From Gaiellasilicea sp963731615 (GTDB taxonomy: Bacteria; Actinomycetota; Thermoleophilia; Gaiellales; Gaiellaceae): a stretch of 64,000 nucleotides of DNA. Every line of letters starts with the position of its first letter. Position 1 is the stretch's first letter. The notes under the pieces are model-generated. The model made no database searches. It was not told where the DNA came from and saw only the letters and a list, made by a program, of their open reading frames with translations. The DNA lies in contig CAVSWD010000002.1 of assembly GCA_963731615.1 (NCBI GenBank), positions 136,988 through 200,987 of the forward strand. Reading direction: 5' to 3'. This document shows, piece after piece, positions 9,320 through 18,087 of the stretch. The translations under genes were made by a program, and so were the position numbers.

Positions 9320-9882
9320 GCTTCGAAGTTCTTCCAGTAGCGGCTCGGGGTCGGCCCCTGCTGGCCCTGATATTTCGAGCCGAGCGCGCCCGACCCGTAC
9401 GGTTTGTCGGCCGCCTCCGTCAGCTGCATGAACGAGAGCTGGCCGATCTTCATCCCGAAGTAGATCGTGATCGGAAGGTTCGCCACGTTCGAGAGCTCGA
9501 GCGTGACGTGGCCGTCCCAGCCGGGGTCGATGAAGCCGGCGGTCGAGTGGATCAGGAGCCCGAGCCGTCCGAGCGAGCTCTTGCCCTCGAGCCGGGCGAC
9601 GAGGTCGTCCGGAAGCCGAATTCGCTCGAGGGTCGAGCCGAGTACGAACTCGCCCGGATGCAGGATGAACGGCGTCTCGTCGTCGATCTCGACGAGCTCG
9701 GTCAGCTCCTCCTGCTCCTGTTTGACGTCGATGAAGGGGTAGCGGGAGTTGCGAAAGACCCGGAAATAGCGGTCGACGCGCACGTCGACGCTCGACGGCT
9801 GCAGGAGCGACGCGTCGTACGGATCGACCTCGATCCGGCTCTCGCCGAGCAGGCGGCTGATCGTCACATCCGACAGGACCAC
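9316..9882 (-). CDS. dcd: dCTP deaminase, possibly bifunctional dCTP deaminase/dUTPase
   Basis: The enzyme deaminates dCTP on the route to dTTP. At 188 aa it has the usual length and the trimeric dUTPase-like fold signature. The segments LQPSSVDVRVDRYFRVFRN, GEFVLGSTLERI, EGKSSLGRLGL and HSTAGFIDPGWDGHVTLEL are all present; the last contains the catalytic Glu and nucleotide-binding residues. In Mycobacterium and archaea closely similar enzymes also hydrolyse dUTP, so bifunctionality is possible but cannot be proved from sequence. It starts with GTG at 9882. The divergent gene begins within about 70 bases, so regulatory space is small. Confidence 0.93.
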   Translation of the reverse strand: MVLSDVTISRLLGESRIEVDPYDASLLQPSSVDVRVDRYFRVFRNSRYPFIDVKQEQEELTELVEIDDETPFILHPGEFVLGSTLERIRLPDDLVARLEGKSSLGRLGLLIHSTAGFIDPGWDGHVTLELSNVANLPITIYFGMKIGQLSFMQLTEAADKPYGSGALGSKYQGQQGPTPSRYWKNFEA

Positions 9883-9947
9883 GGGCCGATTCTACGGTCC
9901 TGTTGCAAAGAAGAGGTTTTCCACATACCGTTCGCGCGCCCGTGTCG

Positions 9948-11141
9948 ATGCTGTTCGAGCAGATGGAGCCGCATGAGCGCTTCCGTGCGCGACGGGCGGA
10001 AGCACGCCGCCGCAGGCGCCGGCGTCGCGCGGCCGCGGTCGGTTTCCTGCTCGCGGTGGTGGCGAGCCTGGCCGCCGGTGCGAAGTTCGTGATCCCCGGC
10101 GAGAAGGCACCCGCGACGGCAAAGGAGCAGCCAGCCGCCGCGAAGCCGGTCGCTCAGGCGCCCGCCGCCAAGCCCGTGCGCGCGCTGCCGAAGGAGGTCC
10201 GCGGCATCCACATCACGATGGCTCTGGCCTCGCTGAACGGGAAGATGCAGGAGTACCTGAAGCTCGTCGACGACGGCATGAACACGATCGAGCTCGACGT
10301 CAAGGACGAGAACGGCGAGATCGGCTTCGTCACCTCCGCAGTGCCGCTCGCGCGTTCGGTTGGAGCCGCCAGGCCCTACTACAAGCCGCGTCAGATGGCG
10401 CGGCTCGTCCACTCGAAGGGCGTCTACCTGATCGGCAGGGTCGTCGTCTTCGAGGATCCCGTGCTCTCCAACGGCCGCCCCGACCTCGCGATCAAGAACC
10501 CGGACGGCTCCGTCTGGCGCAACGATGCCGGGCTCGGCTGGACGAACCCGTACGACAAGCGTGTCTGGGACTACAACGTCTCGATCGGCGAGGCAGCGGC
10601 GCGCGCCGGCTTCGACGAGATCCAGTTCGACTACGTTCGCTTTCCGACCGACGGCGACGTCGACTCGATCGTCTTCCCCGGCAAGACCAAGACGCCGCCG
10701 GGCTGGGTGATCGCGGAGTTCGTCCACTACGCCGCGAAGCGCTTGAAGCCGCTCGGGGTGCGCGTCTCCACCGACGTCTTCGGGCTCGCGGCCACGCGTG
10801 ACCTCGGCATCGGCCAGGTGCCGAAGCGGATCTCGAAGTACGTCGATGCGATCTACCCGATGGTCTACCCGTCGCACTACGGCCCCGGCGAGTACGGCCT
10901 CGAGGATCCGAACGCGAGCCCGGGGCCGACGGTGGAGTGGTCGCTGTCCCATTTCCGCCGCGAGGTGAAGCGGAGCGACGCCGTTCTGATCCCGTGGCTG
11001 CAGGACTTCTCCTACGGGCGCACGTACGGTCTCGCCGACGTCAGGGCGCAGATCGATGCCGCCCGGCTGATGGGAGCTCGCGGCTACCTGCTCTGGAACC
11101 CGCTCGGGATCTATACGCCCGGCGCACTCGCTCCCGCGTAG
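9948..11141 (+). CDS. Membrane-anchored or secreted DUF4015 putative glycoside hydrolase
   Basis: A short N-terminal tail with a run of arginines (RRAEARRRRRRRR) is followed by one hydrophobic helix (AAAVGFLLAVVASLAAGAKF). A Pro/Ala linker then leads into a TIM-barrel-like domain. This orientation places the domain outside the cell, on an anchor or after signal cleavage. Diagnostic DUF4015 segments are VRGIHITMALASLNGK, NTIELDVKDENGEIGF, GFDEIQFDYVRFPTDG and DAIYPMVYPSHYGPGEYG. The DEIQFDYVRFP strand holds the conserved acidic residues typical of GH13/GH18-like barrels. The substrate is unknown. The start is uncertain: ATG at 9948 or 9963, or TTG at 9903, all lack a clear ribosome site. Confidence 0.78.
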   Translation: MLFEQMEPHERFRARRAEARRRRRRRRAAAVGFLLAVVASLAAGAKFVIPGEKAPATAKEQPAAAKPVAQAPAAKPVRALPKEVRGIHITMALASLNGKMQEYLKLVDDGMNTIELDVKDENGEIGFVTSAVPLARSVGAARPYYKPRQMARLVHSKGVYLIGRVVVFEDPVLSNGRPDLAIKNPDGSVWRNDAGLGWTNPYDKRVWDYNVSIGEAAARAGFDEIQFDYVRFPTDGDVDSIVFPGKTKTPPGWVIAEFVHYAAKRLKPLGVRVSTDVFGLAATRDLGIGQVPKRISKYVDAIYPMVYPSHYGPGEYGLEDPNASPGPTVEWSLSHFRREVKRSDAVLIPWLQDFSYGRTYGLADVRAQIDAARLMGARGYLLWNPLGIYTPGALAPA

Positions 11142-11160
11142 CGCTTGTTACGATCGTCGC

Positions 11161-11589
11161 GTGACGATCGGCGACGTGATGAGGACACGCGTGGTGGCCG
11201 TCGAGAGCACCGACTCCGCGCGGCTCGCCGTGCTGCGGATGCTGGAGGAGGGCGTCGGCTCGGTCGCAGTCTGCGACGCCGGCAAGCTGGTCGGCATTTT
11301 CACCGAGCGCGACGTGCTCGCCCTCGCCGGCGAGGGCACGGATCTCGACTCCGTGCGGATCGGCGACGTGATGACGCGCGATCCGGTCACGGTCGATGCC
11401 CGCGTCTCGATCCTCGACGCCGCGCGACTGATGGGCGAGCGGAAGGTCAGGCATCTGCCCGTCGTCGAGGACGATCACCTGCTCGGGATGATCGGCATTC
11501 GCGACGTTCTCGGCAGCCTCGTCGAGCGCCTCTGGCAGGCGCACGACGCCGAAGCGCACGACACCGCTCGCGCCCTGTTCAAGAACTAG
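11161..11589 (+). CDS. Two-CBS-domain protein
   Basis: This 142-aa protein is made of two CBS motifs. The first begins TIGDVMRTRVVAVES and ends KLVGIFTERDVLALA; the second begins RIGDVMTRDPVTVDA and ends HLLGMIGIRDVLGSL. Such a pair folds into one Bateman module that binds adenine nucleotides (AMP, ATP, NAD or SAM) and usually senses energy state. No effector domain is attached, so it may act in trans. The GTG start at 11161 lies 20 bases after the DUF4015 gene. Its TAG shares bases with the convergent pdxH stop (CTAG, 11586-11589). Confidence 0.9.
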   Translation: MTIGDVMRTRVVAVESTDSARLAVLRMLEEGVGSVAVCDAGKLVGIFTERDVLALAGEGTDLDSVRIGDVMTRDPVTVDARVSILDAARLMGERKVRHLPVVEDDHLLGMIGIRDVLGSLVERLWQAHDAEAHDTARALFKN

Positions 11590-12179
11590 GGCGCGAGCCG
11601 GTCTCTCGTCCAGCCTGCGCCGTCGCGCTCGTAGCGGACGCGGTCGTGCAGGCGGTTCTCCGCCCGCTCCCAGAACTCGTACGCGTCCGGGACGAGGCGG
11701 AAGCCGCCCCAGTTGGGCGGCAGCGGCACGTCCTCGCCGGGAAAGCGGGCCAGCGCTTCCTCGTAGAGCCGCTCGAGCTCGGCGCGATCGGCCAGCGGCC
11801 GGCTCTGCGGCGAGGCCCAGGCGGCGATCCGGCTACCGGTAGGGCGGGTGCGGAAGTACTCCTCGGACTCCGCGGCCGGGACGCGCTCGACCTCCCCTTC
11901 GACTCGCACCTGGCGCCCCGGCGACCGCCAGTGGAAGAGGAGCGCTGCGCGCGGGTTCGCGGCCAGCTCGTCGCCCTTGCGGCTCTCGTAGTTCGTGTGG
12001 AAGACGAAGCCGCGCTCGTCGGCCCGCTTCAGCAGCACCATCCGCACCGACGGCCGCGCGTCCGGGGTCGCGGTCGCGAGCGCCATCGCCTCTGGCACCT
12101 CGGCGCCGCTCTCATCTGCCGCGGCGAACCACGCGTGGAACTGACGCAGCGGGTCCGGGTCGAGGTCGCGCTCGTCCAC
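11586..12179 (-). CDS. pdxH: Pyridoxamine 5'-phosphate oxidase
   Basis: This FMN enzyme oxidises pyridoxamine or pyridoxine phosphate to pyridoxal phosphate (PLP). The segments RPSVRMVLLKRADERGFVFH, NYESRKGDEL, LFHWRSPGRQVRVEGEVERV, GSRIAAWASPQSR and PNWGGFRLVPDAYEFW are the expected FMN/PLP-binding blocks, and the protein ends with the family's ERDGAGWTRDRLAP tail. I choose GTG at 12179 (VDERDLDPDPLRQF; 197 aa), because the frame further upstream is low-complexity and overlaps the divergent gabT promoter. The gene beside it, a PLP-dependent transaminase, is a natural user of the product. It converges with the CBS gene with no spacer. Confidence 0.92.
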   Translation of the reverse strand: MDERDLDPDPLRQFHAWFAAADESGAEVPEAMALATATPDARPSVRMVLLKRADERGFVFHTNYESRKGDELAANPRAALLFHWRSPGRQVRVEGEVERVPAAESEEYFRTRPTGSRIAAWASPQSRPLADRAELERLYEEALARFPGEDVPLPPNWGGFRLVPDAYEFWERAENRLHDRVRYERDGAGWTRDRLAP

Positions 12180-12220
12180 GCAGGAACAGTATTCGCCGCT
12201 GCTTGAGCTAGGCTGGCCCG

Positions 12221-13552
12221 ATGGCGACGACGAGGACAATCGAGCTTCGCACTGCGATTCCAGGCCCCCGCTCGGCCGCGATTCTGGAGCGCAAGCAGCG
12301 GGTGATCGCGAACGCGAAGTCGATCGCGCTGCCGGTCGTCGCGCAGGAAGGTCGCGGCGCAACGCTCACCGACGTCGACGGGAACGTCTTCATCGACTTC
12401 GCCGGCGGTGTGGGCTGTCTCAATGTCGGCCATGCGCACCCGCGCGTGGTCGAGGCCGCGACCGAGCAGATCGCACGCTTCACGCACACCGACTTCACCG
12501 TCGTCCCGTACGAGCCGTACGTCGAGCTGGCCGAGCGCCTGCTCGAGCGGGCGCCGTTCCGCGGGCCGGCGAAGGCCGCGTTCTTCAACGCCGGCACCGA
12601 GGCGGTCGAGAACGCGGTCAAGTTCGCGCGCCTCTACACGAAGCGGCCGGCGGTGATCGCGTTCGAGGGTGCCTTCCACGGCCGCACGCTGCTCGCGATG
12701 ACGCTGACCTCGCGCCCGCACCCGTACAAGCTCGGGATGGGCCCGCTCGCGCCCGAGGTCTACCGGGCGCCGTTCCCGCAGGACTACCGCGGGCCGGACG
12801 CGGAGACCGCGCTCGCCGAGCTGCGCCAGCTCTTTCTGACGCAGGTCGCGGCCGAGCAGGTCGCCGCGATCATCGTCGAGCCGGTGCAGGGCGAGGCGGG
12901 TTTCCTGCCCGCGCCGCAGGCCTTTCTCGATGGGTTGCGCGCGATCTGCGACGAGTACGGCATCTGCCTGATCGCCGACGAGGTCCAGTCCGGGTTCGCG
13001 CGCACGGGCAAGCTCTTTGCGATCGAGCACTACGGTGTCGAGCCCGACCTGATCACGGTCGCGAAGTCGATCGCGGCCGGGCTGCCGCTCTCGGGCGTCC
13101 TCGGCAAGGCCGAGATCCTCGACGCGGCACACGACGGCGCCGTCGGCGGCACCTACGTCGGCAATCCCGTCGCTCAGGCGGCCGCACTCGCCGTGCTCGA
13201 CATCATCGACGAGGAAGGCCTCTGCGAGCGCGCCACGGCGATCGGCGAGACGGTGCGGGCACGCATGCTCGCGTGGCAGGAACGCTTCCCGGCGATCGGA
13301 GACGTGCGCGGGCTCGGCGCGATGCTGGCGATCGAGCTCGTCGCGGACCGGGCGACGAAGCAGCCCGCGCCTGAGCTCGTCCAGGCGGTGCTCGAAGCGG
13401 CGCTGCAGCGAGGCTTGCTGCTGCTGAAGGCCGGGGTATACGGAAACGCAATCCGCGTGCTGATGCCGCTCGTGATCACGGACGCCGAGCTCGACGAGGC
13501 GCTCACGGTCTGGGAAGAGGCGCTCGAGAGCGTGCTCGCTCGCAGCGGCTAG
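12221..13552 (+). CDS. gabT: Class III aminotransferase, probable 4-aminobutyrate transaminase
   Basis: This 443-aa PLP enzyme most resembles GabT, which moves the amino group of GABA (or a similar omega-amino acid) to 2-oxoglutarate. Landmarks are DVDGNVFIDFAGGVGCLNVG, AFFNAGTEAVENAVKFAR, AFHGRTLLAMTLTS, IADEVQSGFARTG and ITVAKSIAAGLPLSG, where Lys282 forms the PLP aldimine, then GGTYVGNPVAQAAA. Substrate choice within class III is hard to infer, so an ornithine- or acetylornithine-type activity cannot be excluded. It is divergent from pdxH, with 41 bases between start codons. A kinase gene follows after 39 bases. Confidence 0.85.
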   Translation: MATTRTIELRTAIPGPRSAAILERKQRVIANAKSIALPVVAQEGRGATLTDVDGNVFIDFAGGVGCLNVGHAHPRVVEAATEQIARFTHTDFTVVPYEPYVELAERLLERAPFRGPAKAAFFNAGTEAVENAVKFARLYTKRPAVIAFEGAFHGRTLLAMTLTSRPHPYKLGMGPLAPEVYRAPFPQDYRGPDAETALAELRQLFLTQVAAEQVAAIIVEPVQGEAGFLPAPQAFLDGLRAICDEYGICLIADEVQSGFARTGKLFAIEHYGVEPDLITVAKSIAAGLPLSGVLGKAEILDAAHDGAVGGTYVGNPVAQAAALAVLDIIDEEGLCERATAIGETVRARMLAWQERFPAIGDVRGLGAMLAIELVADRATKQPAPELVQAVLEAALQRGLLLLKAGVYGNAIRVLMPLVITDAELDEALTVWEEALESVLARSG

Positions 13553-13591
13553 CGGCGTTCGGGTTTCTCCGCGCGAGGGAAATGTAGGCTC

Positions 13592-15001
13592 GTGGCCGTG
13601 AGCGAGCTCTTTGCGGGCCGTTACGAGCTCAAGGATCTCGTCGGCTCCGGCGGCATGTCCAGCGTCTACTGCGCGTTCGACACGCTGCTCGAGCGCAACG
13701 TCGCGCTGAAGATCCTGCACGAGCACTTCACCGCCGACGAGGAGCACGTCGAGCGCTTCCTGCGCGAGGCGCGCGCAGTCGCGCAGCTCTCGCACCCGAA
13801 CATCGTCACCGTGATCGACCGCGGCGAGGAGGACGGCAAGCAGTTCATCGTCTTCGAGCTCGTCGACGGGGAGAATCTGAAGGAGCTCGTCGAACGCGGC
13901 GGCCCGCTGCCGGTGCGCCGCGCGCTCGAGCTGGGGCTCGAGATCGCCCGCGCGCTTGCCTTCGCCCACGGCCAGGGGCTCATCCACCGCGACGTCAAGC
14001 CGCAGAACGTCCTCCTCGCCGCCGACGGTCACGCAAAGGTGACCGATTTCGGGATCGTCCGGTCGCTGGACGCCGTCAGCCAGACGGAGACCGGGACGGT
14101 GCTCGGGACGAGCCACTACATCGCCCCCGAGCAGGCGCGCGGCGAGCAGGTCGACACGCTGACGGACGTCTATTCGTTCGGCATCGTCATGTGGGAGCTG
14201 CTCGCGGGCGAGGTGCCGTATCCGGGCGACAGCTTCCTGGCCGTGGCGATGAAGCACGTCAACGACCCGGTGCCAAGCCTGCTCGAGCGGCGGGCGGACA
14301 CGCCCTTGCGGCTCGCGTCGCTCGTCGAGAGCTGCATGGCGAAGCGGCCCGCCGACCGTCCTCCGTCGATGGATGCCGTTGCGGCCGAGCTGGAGGCGTG
14401 CCTCGCCGAGCTCGAGGCCAAGGACGGCGACGAGTCGACGATGATCATCCGCAAGCCGGTTGCGCAGCCGGCCCGCCCCAGAGCCGCACGGCGGCGCGCA
14501 CGCGTTCCGGTGCTCGCGGCCGTGGTCGCCGCCCTCTTGCTCGCGGGGGTGATCGGCGCGATCCTGCTGACGCGCGACAACGACGGCGAGGCCGCGAGTA
14601 CGGAGACGGTCGAGCTGAGCGGCGTCGCCGCCTACGACCCGGACGGGGGGGACGGCGAGCACGACGACGAAGCGGAGCGGGCGACGGACGGCGACCCCGC
14701 GACGTTCTGGCGTACCTCCACCTATCGCTCGCAGCTGAGTGCCTTCAAGTCCGGCGTCGGCCTCGTGCTCGAGGCGAAGGGAGCACCCGAGCAGATCGCG
14801 CTCACGACCGACACGCCCGGCTTCACTGCCGAGATCAAGGGCGGCAGCTCACCCGAGGGCCCGTTCGAGACAGTCGCTGAAGGCAAGCTCGTCGGGCCGA
14901 GCACGACCTGGAAGCTGACAGAGGCCGACTCGCGCTACTACGTGGTCTGGATCACGCAGCTCGTCGGCAGCGCGCACGTGAACGAGGTGAAAGCAACCTA
15001 G
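13592..15001 (+). CDS. Transmembrane Ser/Thr protein kinase with a discoidin-like outer domain
   Basis: The N-terminal Hanks-type kinase domain (about residues 9-270) is intact: loop GSGGMSS, Lys40 in VALKIL, HRDVKPQN with Asp134, DFGI and APEQARGEQ. A basic, Pro/Arg-rich juxtamembrane stretch precedes one membrane helix at about residues 304-325 (VPVLAAVVAALLLAGVIGAI). The outer domain of about 135 aa (GVAAYDPDGGDGEHDDEAER, ATDGDPATFWRTSTYRSQL, YYVVWITQL) resembles the carbohydrate-binding F5/8 or discoidin-like tail found on some actinobacterial kinases and MviN-type proteins. It has no PASTA repeats, unlike the kinase at 19089-21047, so it probably senses another ligand. The target is unknown. 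Confidence 0.88.
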   Translation: MAVSELFAGRYELKDLVGSGGMSSVYCAFDTLLERNVALKILHEHFTADEEHVERFLREARAVAQLSHPNIVTVIDRGEEDGKQFIVFELVDGENLKELVERGGPLPVRRALELGLEIARALAFAHGQGLIHRDVKPQNVLLAADGHAKVTDFGIVRSLDAVSQTETGTVLGTSHYIAPEQARGEQVDTLTDVYSFGIVMWELLAGEVPYPGDSFLAVAMKHVNDPVPSLLERRADTPLRLASLVESCMAKRPADRPPSMDAVAAELEACLAELEAKDGDESTMIIRKPVAQPARPRAARRRARVPVLAAVVAALLLAGVIGAILLTRDNDGEAASTETVELSGVAAYDPDGGDGEHDDEAERATDGDPATFWRTSTYRSQLSAFKSGVGLVLEAKGAPEQIALTTDTPGFTAEIKGGSSPEGPFETVAEGKLVGPSTTWKLTEADSRYYVVWITQLVGSAHVNEVKAT

Positions 15002-15021
15002 AACCGCGTCACAATGGGCGC

Positions 15022-18000
15022 GTGGAGGCCGCCGAGCGCAAGCTGGCCACCGTGCTCTTCGCCGACCTCGTCGGCTCGACGGCGCTCGGCGAGCGGCAGG
15101 ATCCGGAGCGGACGCGGCTGTTGCTCGAGCGCTTCTACGACGCGATGGCCGAGGAGATCGCCGCCGCCGGCGGCACGGTGGAGAAGTTCGCCGGCGACGC
15201 GGTGATGGCCGTCTTCGGCGTGCCCGAGGCGCATGAGGACCACGCCGAGCGGGCGCTGCACGCGGCGCTCGCGATGCAGCGCCGGCTCGAGACGCTCTTC
15301 GAGGGGACGCTCGAGCTCCGGATCGGCGTCGACACCGGCGAGGTCGTCGCCGGCCGCGCCCGAGAGGGCAGCTCGTTCGTCACGGGCGACGCGGTGAACA
15401 TCGCCGCACGGCTCGAGCAGGCGGCCGGGCCGGGGCAGATCGTCCTCGGTGCCCGCACGGCCGAGGCCGTCCGCGGCGCCTTCGAGCTTGGACCCCCGTT
15501 CGAGGTCGACGCGAAGGGCAAGGCGGAGCCGGTGGTCGCGCACGCGCTCGCGCGGGCGCTGACGCTGATGCGGCCGCGCGGCCTCAGTGGCGGCGCGCGG
15601 GCGTTCGTCGGCCGCGACACCGAGCTCGCGCTGCTGCAGGCGATCTACCGCCACGCCGCCGAGCAGCGGGAGCCGCACGTCGTCACGCTGATGGGTGACG
15701 CCGGCGTCGGCAAGACGACTCTCGTGCGAGAGCTCTGGCGCTGGCTGGCCGAGCAGTCGCCGCAGCCGCTCCAGCGCACGGGCCGCTGCCTGGCCTACGG
15801 CCACGTCACCTATTGGGCGCTCGGCGAGATCATCCGCGAGCAGCTGGGCCTGCTCGAGAACGAGGAGGAAGAGTCTGTTCGGGAGCGTCTCGGCGACCGC
15901 GAGATTCTCGGCCTCGCCCTCGGCCTCGACGTCGCCGGCGGCGCGCACCCGTTGGCGGTGCGCGAGCTCTTCCAGGCGGCCTGGGTTGAGCTCCTGAGCG
16001 AGCTGACCTCGGCCACGCCGACCGTCGTCCTCGTCGAGGACCTGCACTGGGCCGAGGATCCCCTGCTCGACCTGCTCGAGCGGGTCGTGCGCGACGTCCA
16101 CGGACCGTTGCTCGTGATCGGCACGGCGCGGCCGGAGCTCCTCGACCGCCGGTCCGCGTGGGGCGGCGGCCGCCGCAATGCCTCCCTTGTCTGGCTCGAC
16201 GCGCTCTCACCGGCCGAGTCCGTGGCGATGCTCGACGAGCTCGTGCCCGGCGAGCTCTCGGAGGAGACGCGTGGCGCCCTCGTTGAGCGCTCGGACGGGA
16301 ACCCGTTCTTCCTCGAGGAGCTGCTCGCTGCCTACGTCGAGACGGGGATCGTCGTGGAGGAGCTACCCGACTCGGTGCATGCGATCCTCGCCGCGCGCGT
16401 CGACCGGCTCGCACGTGGAGAGAAGGCGGCTCTCCAGGCCGCGTCCGTGATCGGCCGGATCTTCTGGAGCGGCCCAACCCTGGAGCTCGTCGGAGGAGAC
16501 CAGGTCGACTGGGCCGTGCTCGAGGACCGGGACTTCATCCGCCGTCGCCCCGGCTCGTCGCTCGGCGGCGAGACGGAGTACGCCTTCAAGCACGCTCTGA
16601 CGCGGGAGGTCGTGTACGGCAGCGTCCCGAAGGCGCGGCGGGCGCGGCTCCACGCCGACTTCGCCGCGTGGCTCGAGCGCACCGGCGGCGGTCGGGACGA
16701 GGACGCGGCCCTGCTCGCACACCACTACGCCCAGGCCGCGGGGCCCGAGGACGCCGATCTGGCCTGGTCGGACGCGCCGGACGAGCTCGAGCGGCTGCGG
16801 GCGTCGGCCGCCCGCTGGCTTCGCCGTGCGGGTGAGCTCGCGATCAGCCGTTACGACCTCGACGAGGGCATCGCCGGGCTCCAACGCGCGCTCGAGCTCT
16901 GCAAGCCGCACGAGCGCTCCGGGCTCTGGCGGGAGATCGGCCGTGCGAATGCGCTGAAGTTCGACGGCGAGCGCTTCTGGGAGGCGATGAAGCGGGCGCT
17001 GACGCTGACGGACGACCCCGATGAGCAGGCGGACATCCTCGCCAACCTGGCCGTCCAGACCGCCATCCGCTCCGGGATGTGGCCTCGTCGCCCGGAGCAC
17101 TCGGAGGTGGAGAGCTGGATCGAGCGGGCGCTCGACCTCGCGAAGCCGGGCAGCGCCGCGCATGTCCAGGCGCTGATCGCCCGCGCGTACTGGAACCCTT
17201 CCGAAGAGCACGCCGCGGCCGAGGAGGGCGACGCGCTGGCCCAGCAATCCGGCGATCCCGTCCTGCGCTCGTACGCGTGGGGCGCCCGCTCCTCGGCGGC
17301 GTTCGCGGAGCGCGCGTACGAGGAGTCGTTCGGGTGGGCGCAGCGGCGAGTCGAGCTGATGTCGCAGATCGCGGACCCGGATCACCACACGGAGATCTAC
17401 GAGGAGCTGATCCCGCCCTGCGCGCTGATCGGCCGCTTCACCGAGGCGCTCCGGCTCGTGGATGCTCATGCCGCGCTCTCGCAGCGCCTGACACCACATC
17501 ACCGGATCCATGCGATCGCGATGGAGCTCGAGGTGAAGGAGCTGATGGGCGACTGGCCGTCGATTCGGGAGCGAACCGCGGTCGTCGAGCGGCTCGTCGC
17601 CGAGAACCTCGGCACGCCGTGCATCCGCAACGCCCGCTCGCTGCTGGTCGAGGCCGTGGCCCATGCCTACGGCGGCGGCCACGAGGCGGCGCGGCAGCTC
17701 GAAGAGCGAGCCCTGGAGGTCGCCCTCGAGGGCTTCGGCTTCCGGCTCTTCGGGCCTCGCGTCCGGCTGGCGCTCCTCCGCGACGAGCTCGACACCGTCG
17801 AGCACATGCTCGGCGAGGACGTCGCCCGCCGCGGCCACGACTGGATGTTCACGTCCGCGATGGTCTCGACCCGTCTCGATGGGCTGCTTGCCCTCGGGCG
17901 ACTCGACGAGGTCGAACGTGAAGCGGTACCGCTGCTGTCGGTCGAGGCGGTGCTGAGGCCGTTCGCGCAGCGCGCGCTCGGGATCGCCAGACAGGACGAC

Positions 18001-18087
18001 GTCCTCCTCCGCGCCGCGCTCGAGGGCTTCGAGAGCTACGGCCTCGACTTCCACGCCACGCAGACGCGGCTAGTACTCGAGGCTTGA
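15022..18087 (+). CDS. Adenylate/guanylate cyclase domain plus AAA-type ATPase, signalling protein
   Basis: This 1021-aa cytoplasmic protein starts at GTG 15022. Residues 8-165 form a class III nucleotide cyclase homology domain (ATVLFADLVGSTALGERQD, EKFAGDAVMAVFGVPEAHED, GVDTGEVVAGRAREGSSFV, GDAVNIAARLEQ) with the metal-binding Asp residues kept. An ATPase follows, with Walker A GDAGVGKTT near 225-233 and Walker B VVLVEDLHWAED. The last 500 residues are helical and TPR-like (LDEGIAGLQRALELCKPHE). This build is typical of large actinobacterial and mycobacterial cyclase/ATPase/TPR proteins, whose signals are mostly unknown. The gene sits 20 bases after the kinase gene and its end overlaps the convergent ddl by 18 bases. 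Confidence 0.88.
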   Translation: MEAAERKLATVLFADLVGSTALGERQDPERTRLLLERFYDAMAEEIAAAGGTVEKFAGDAVMAVFGVPEAHEDHAERALHAALAMQRRLETLFEGTLELRIGVDTGEVVAGRAREGSSFVTGDAVNIAARLEQAAGPGQIVLGARTAEAVRGAFELGPPFEVDAKGKAEPVVAHALARALTLMRPRGLSGGARAFVGRDTELALLQAIYRHAAEQREPHVVTLMGDAGVGKTTLVRELWRWLAEQSPQPLQRTGRCLAYGHVTYWALGEIIREQLGLLENEEEESVRERLGDREILGLALGLDVAGGAHPLAVRELFQAAWVELLSELTSATPTVVLVEDLHWAEDPLLDLLERVVRDVHGPLLVIGTARPELLDRRSAWGGGRRNASLVWLDALSPAESVAMLDELVPGELSEETRGALVERSDGNPFFLEELLAAYVETGIVVEELPDSVHAILAARVDRLARGEKAALQAASVIGRIFWSGPTLELVGGDQVDWAVLEDRDFIRRRPGSSLGGETEYAFKHALTREVVYGSVPKARRARLHADFAAWLERTGGGRDEDAALLAHHYAQAAGPEDADLAWSDAPDELERLRASAARWLRRAGELAISRYDLDEGIAGLQRALELCKPHERSGLWREIGRANALKFDGERFWEAMKRALTLTDDPDEQADILANLAVQTAIRSGMWPRRPEHSEVESWIERALDLAKPGSAAHVQALIARAYWNPSEEHAAAEEGDALAQQSGDPVLRSYAWGARSSAAFAERAYEESFGWAQRRVELMSQIADPDHHTEIYEELIPPCALIGRFTEALRLVDAHAALSQRLTPHHRIHAIAMELEVKELMGDWPSIRERTAVVERLVAENLGTPCIRNARSLLVEAVAHAYGGGHEAARQLEERALEVALEGFGFRLFGPRVRLALLRDELDTVEHMLGEDVARRGHDWMFTSAMVSTRLDGLLALGRLDEVEREAVPLLSVEAVLRPFAQRALGIARQDDVLLRAALEGFESYGLDFHATQTRLVLEA

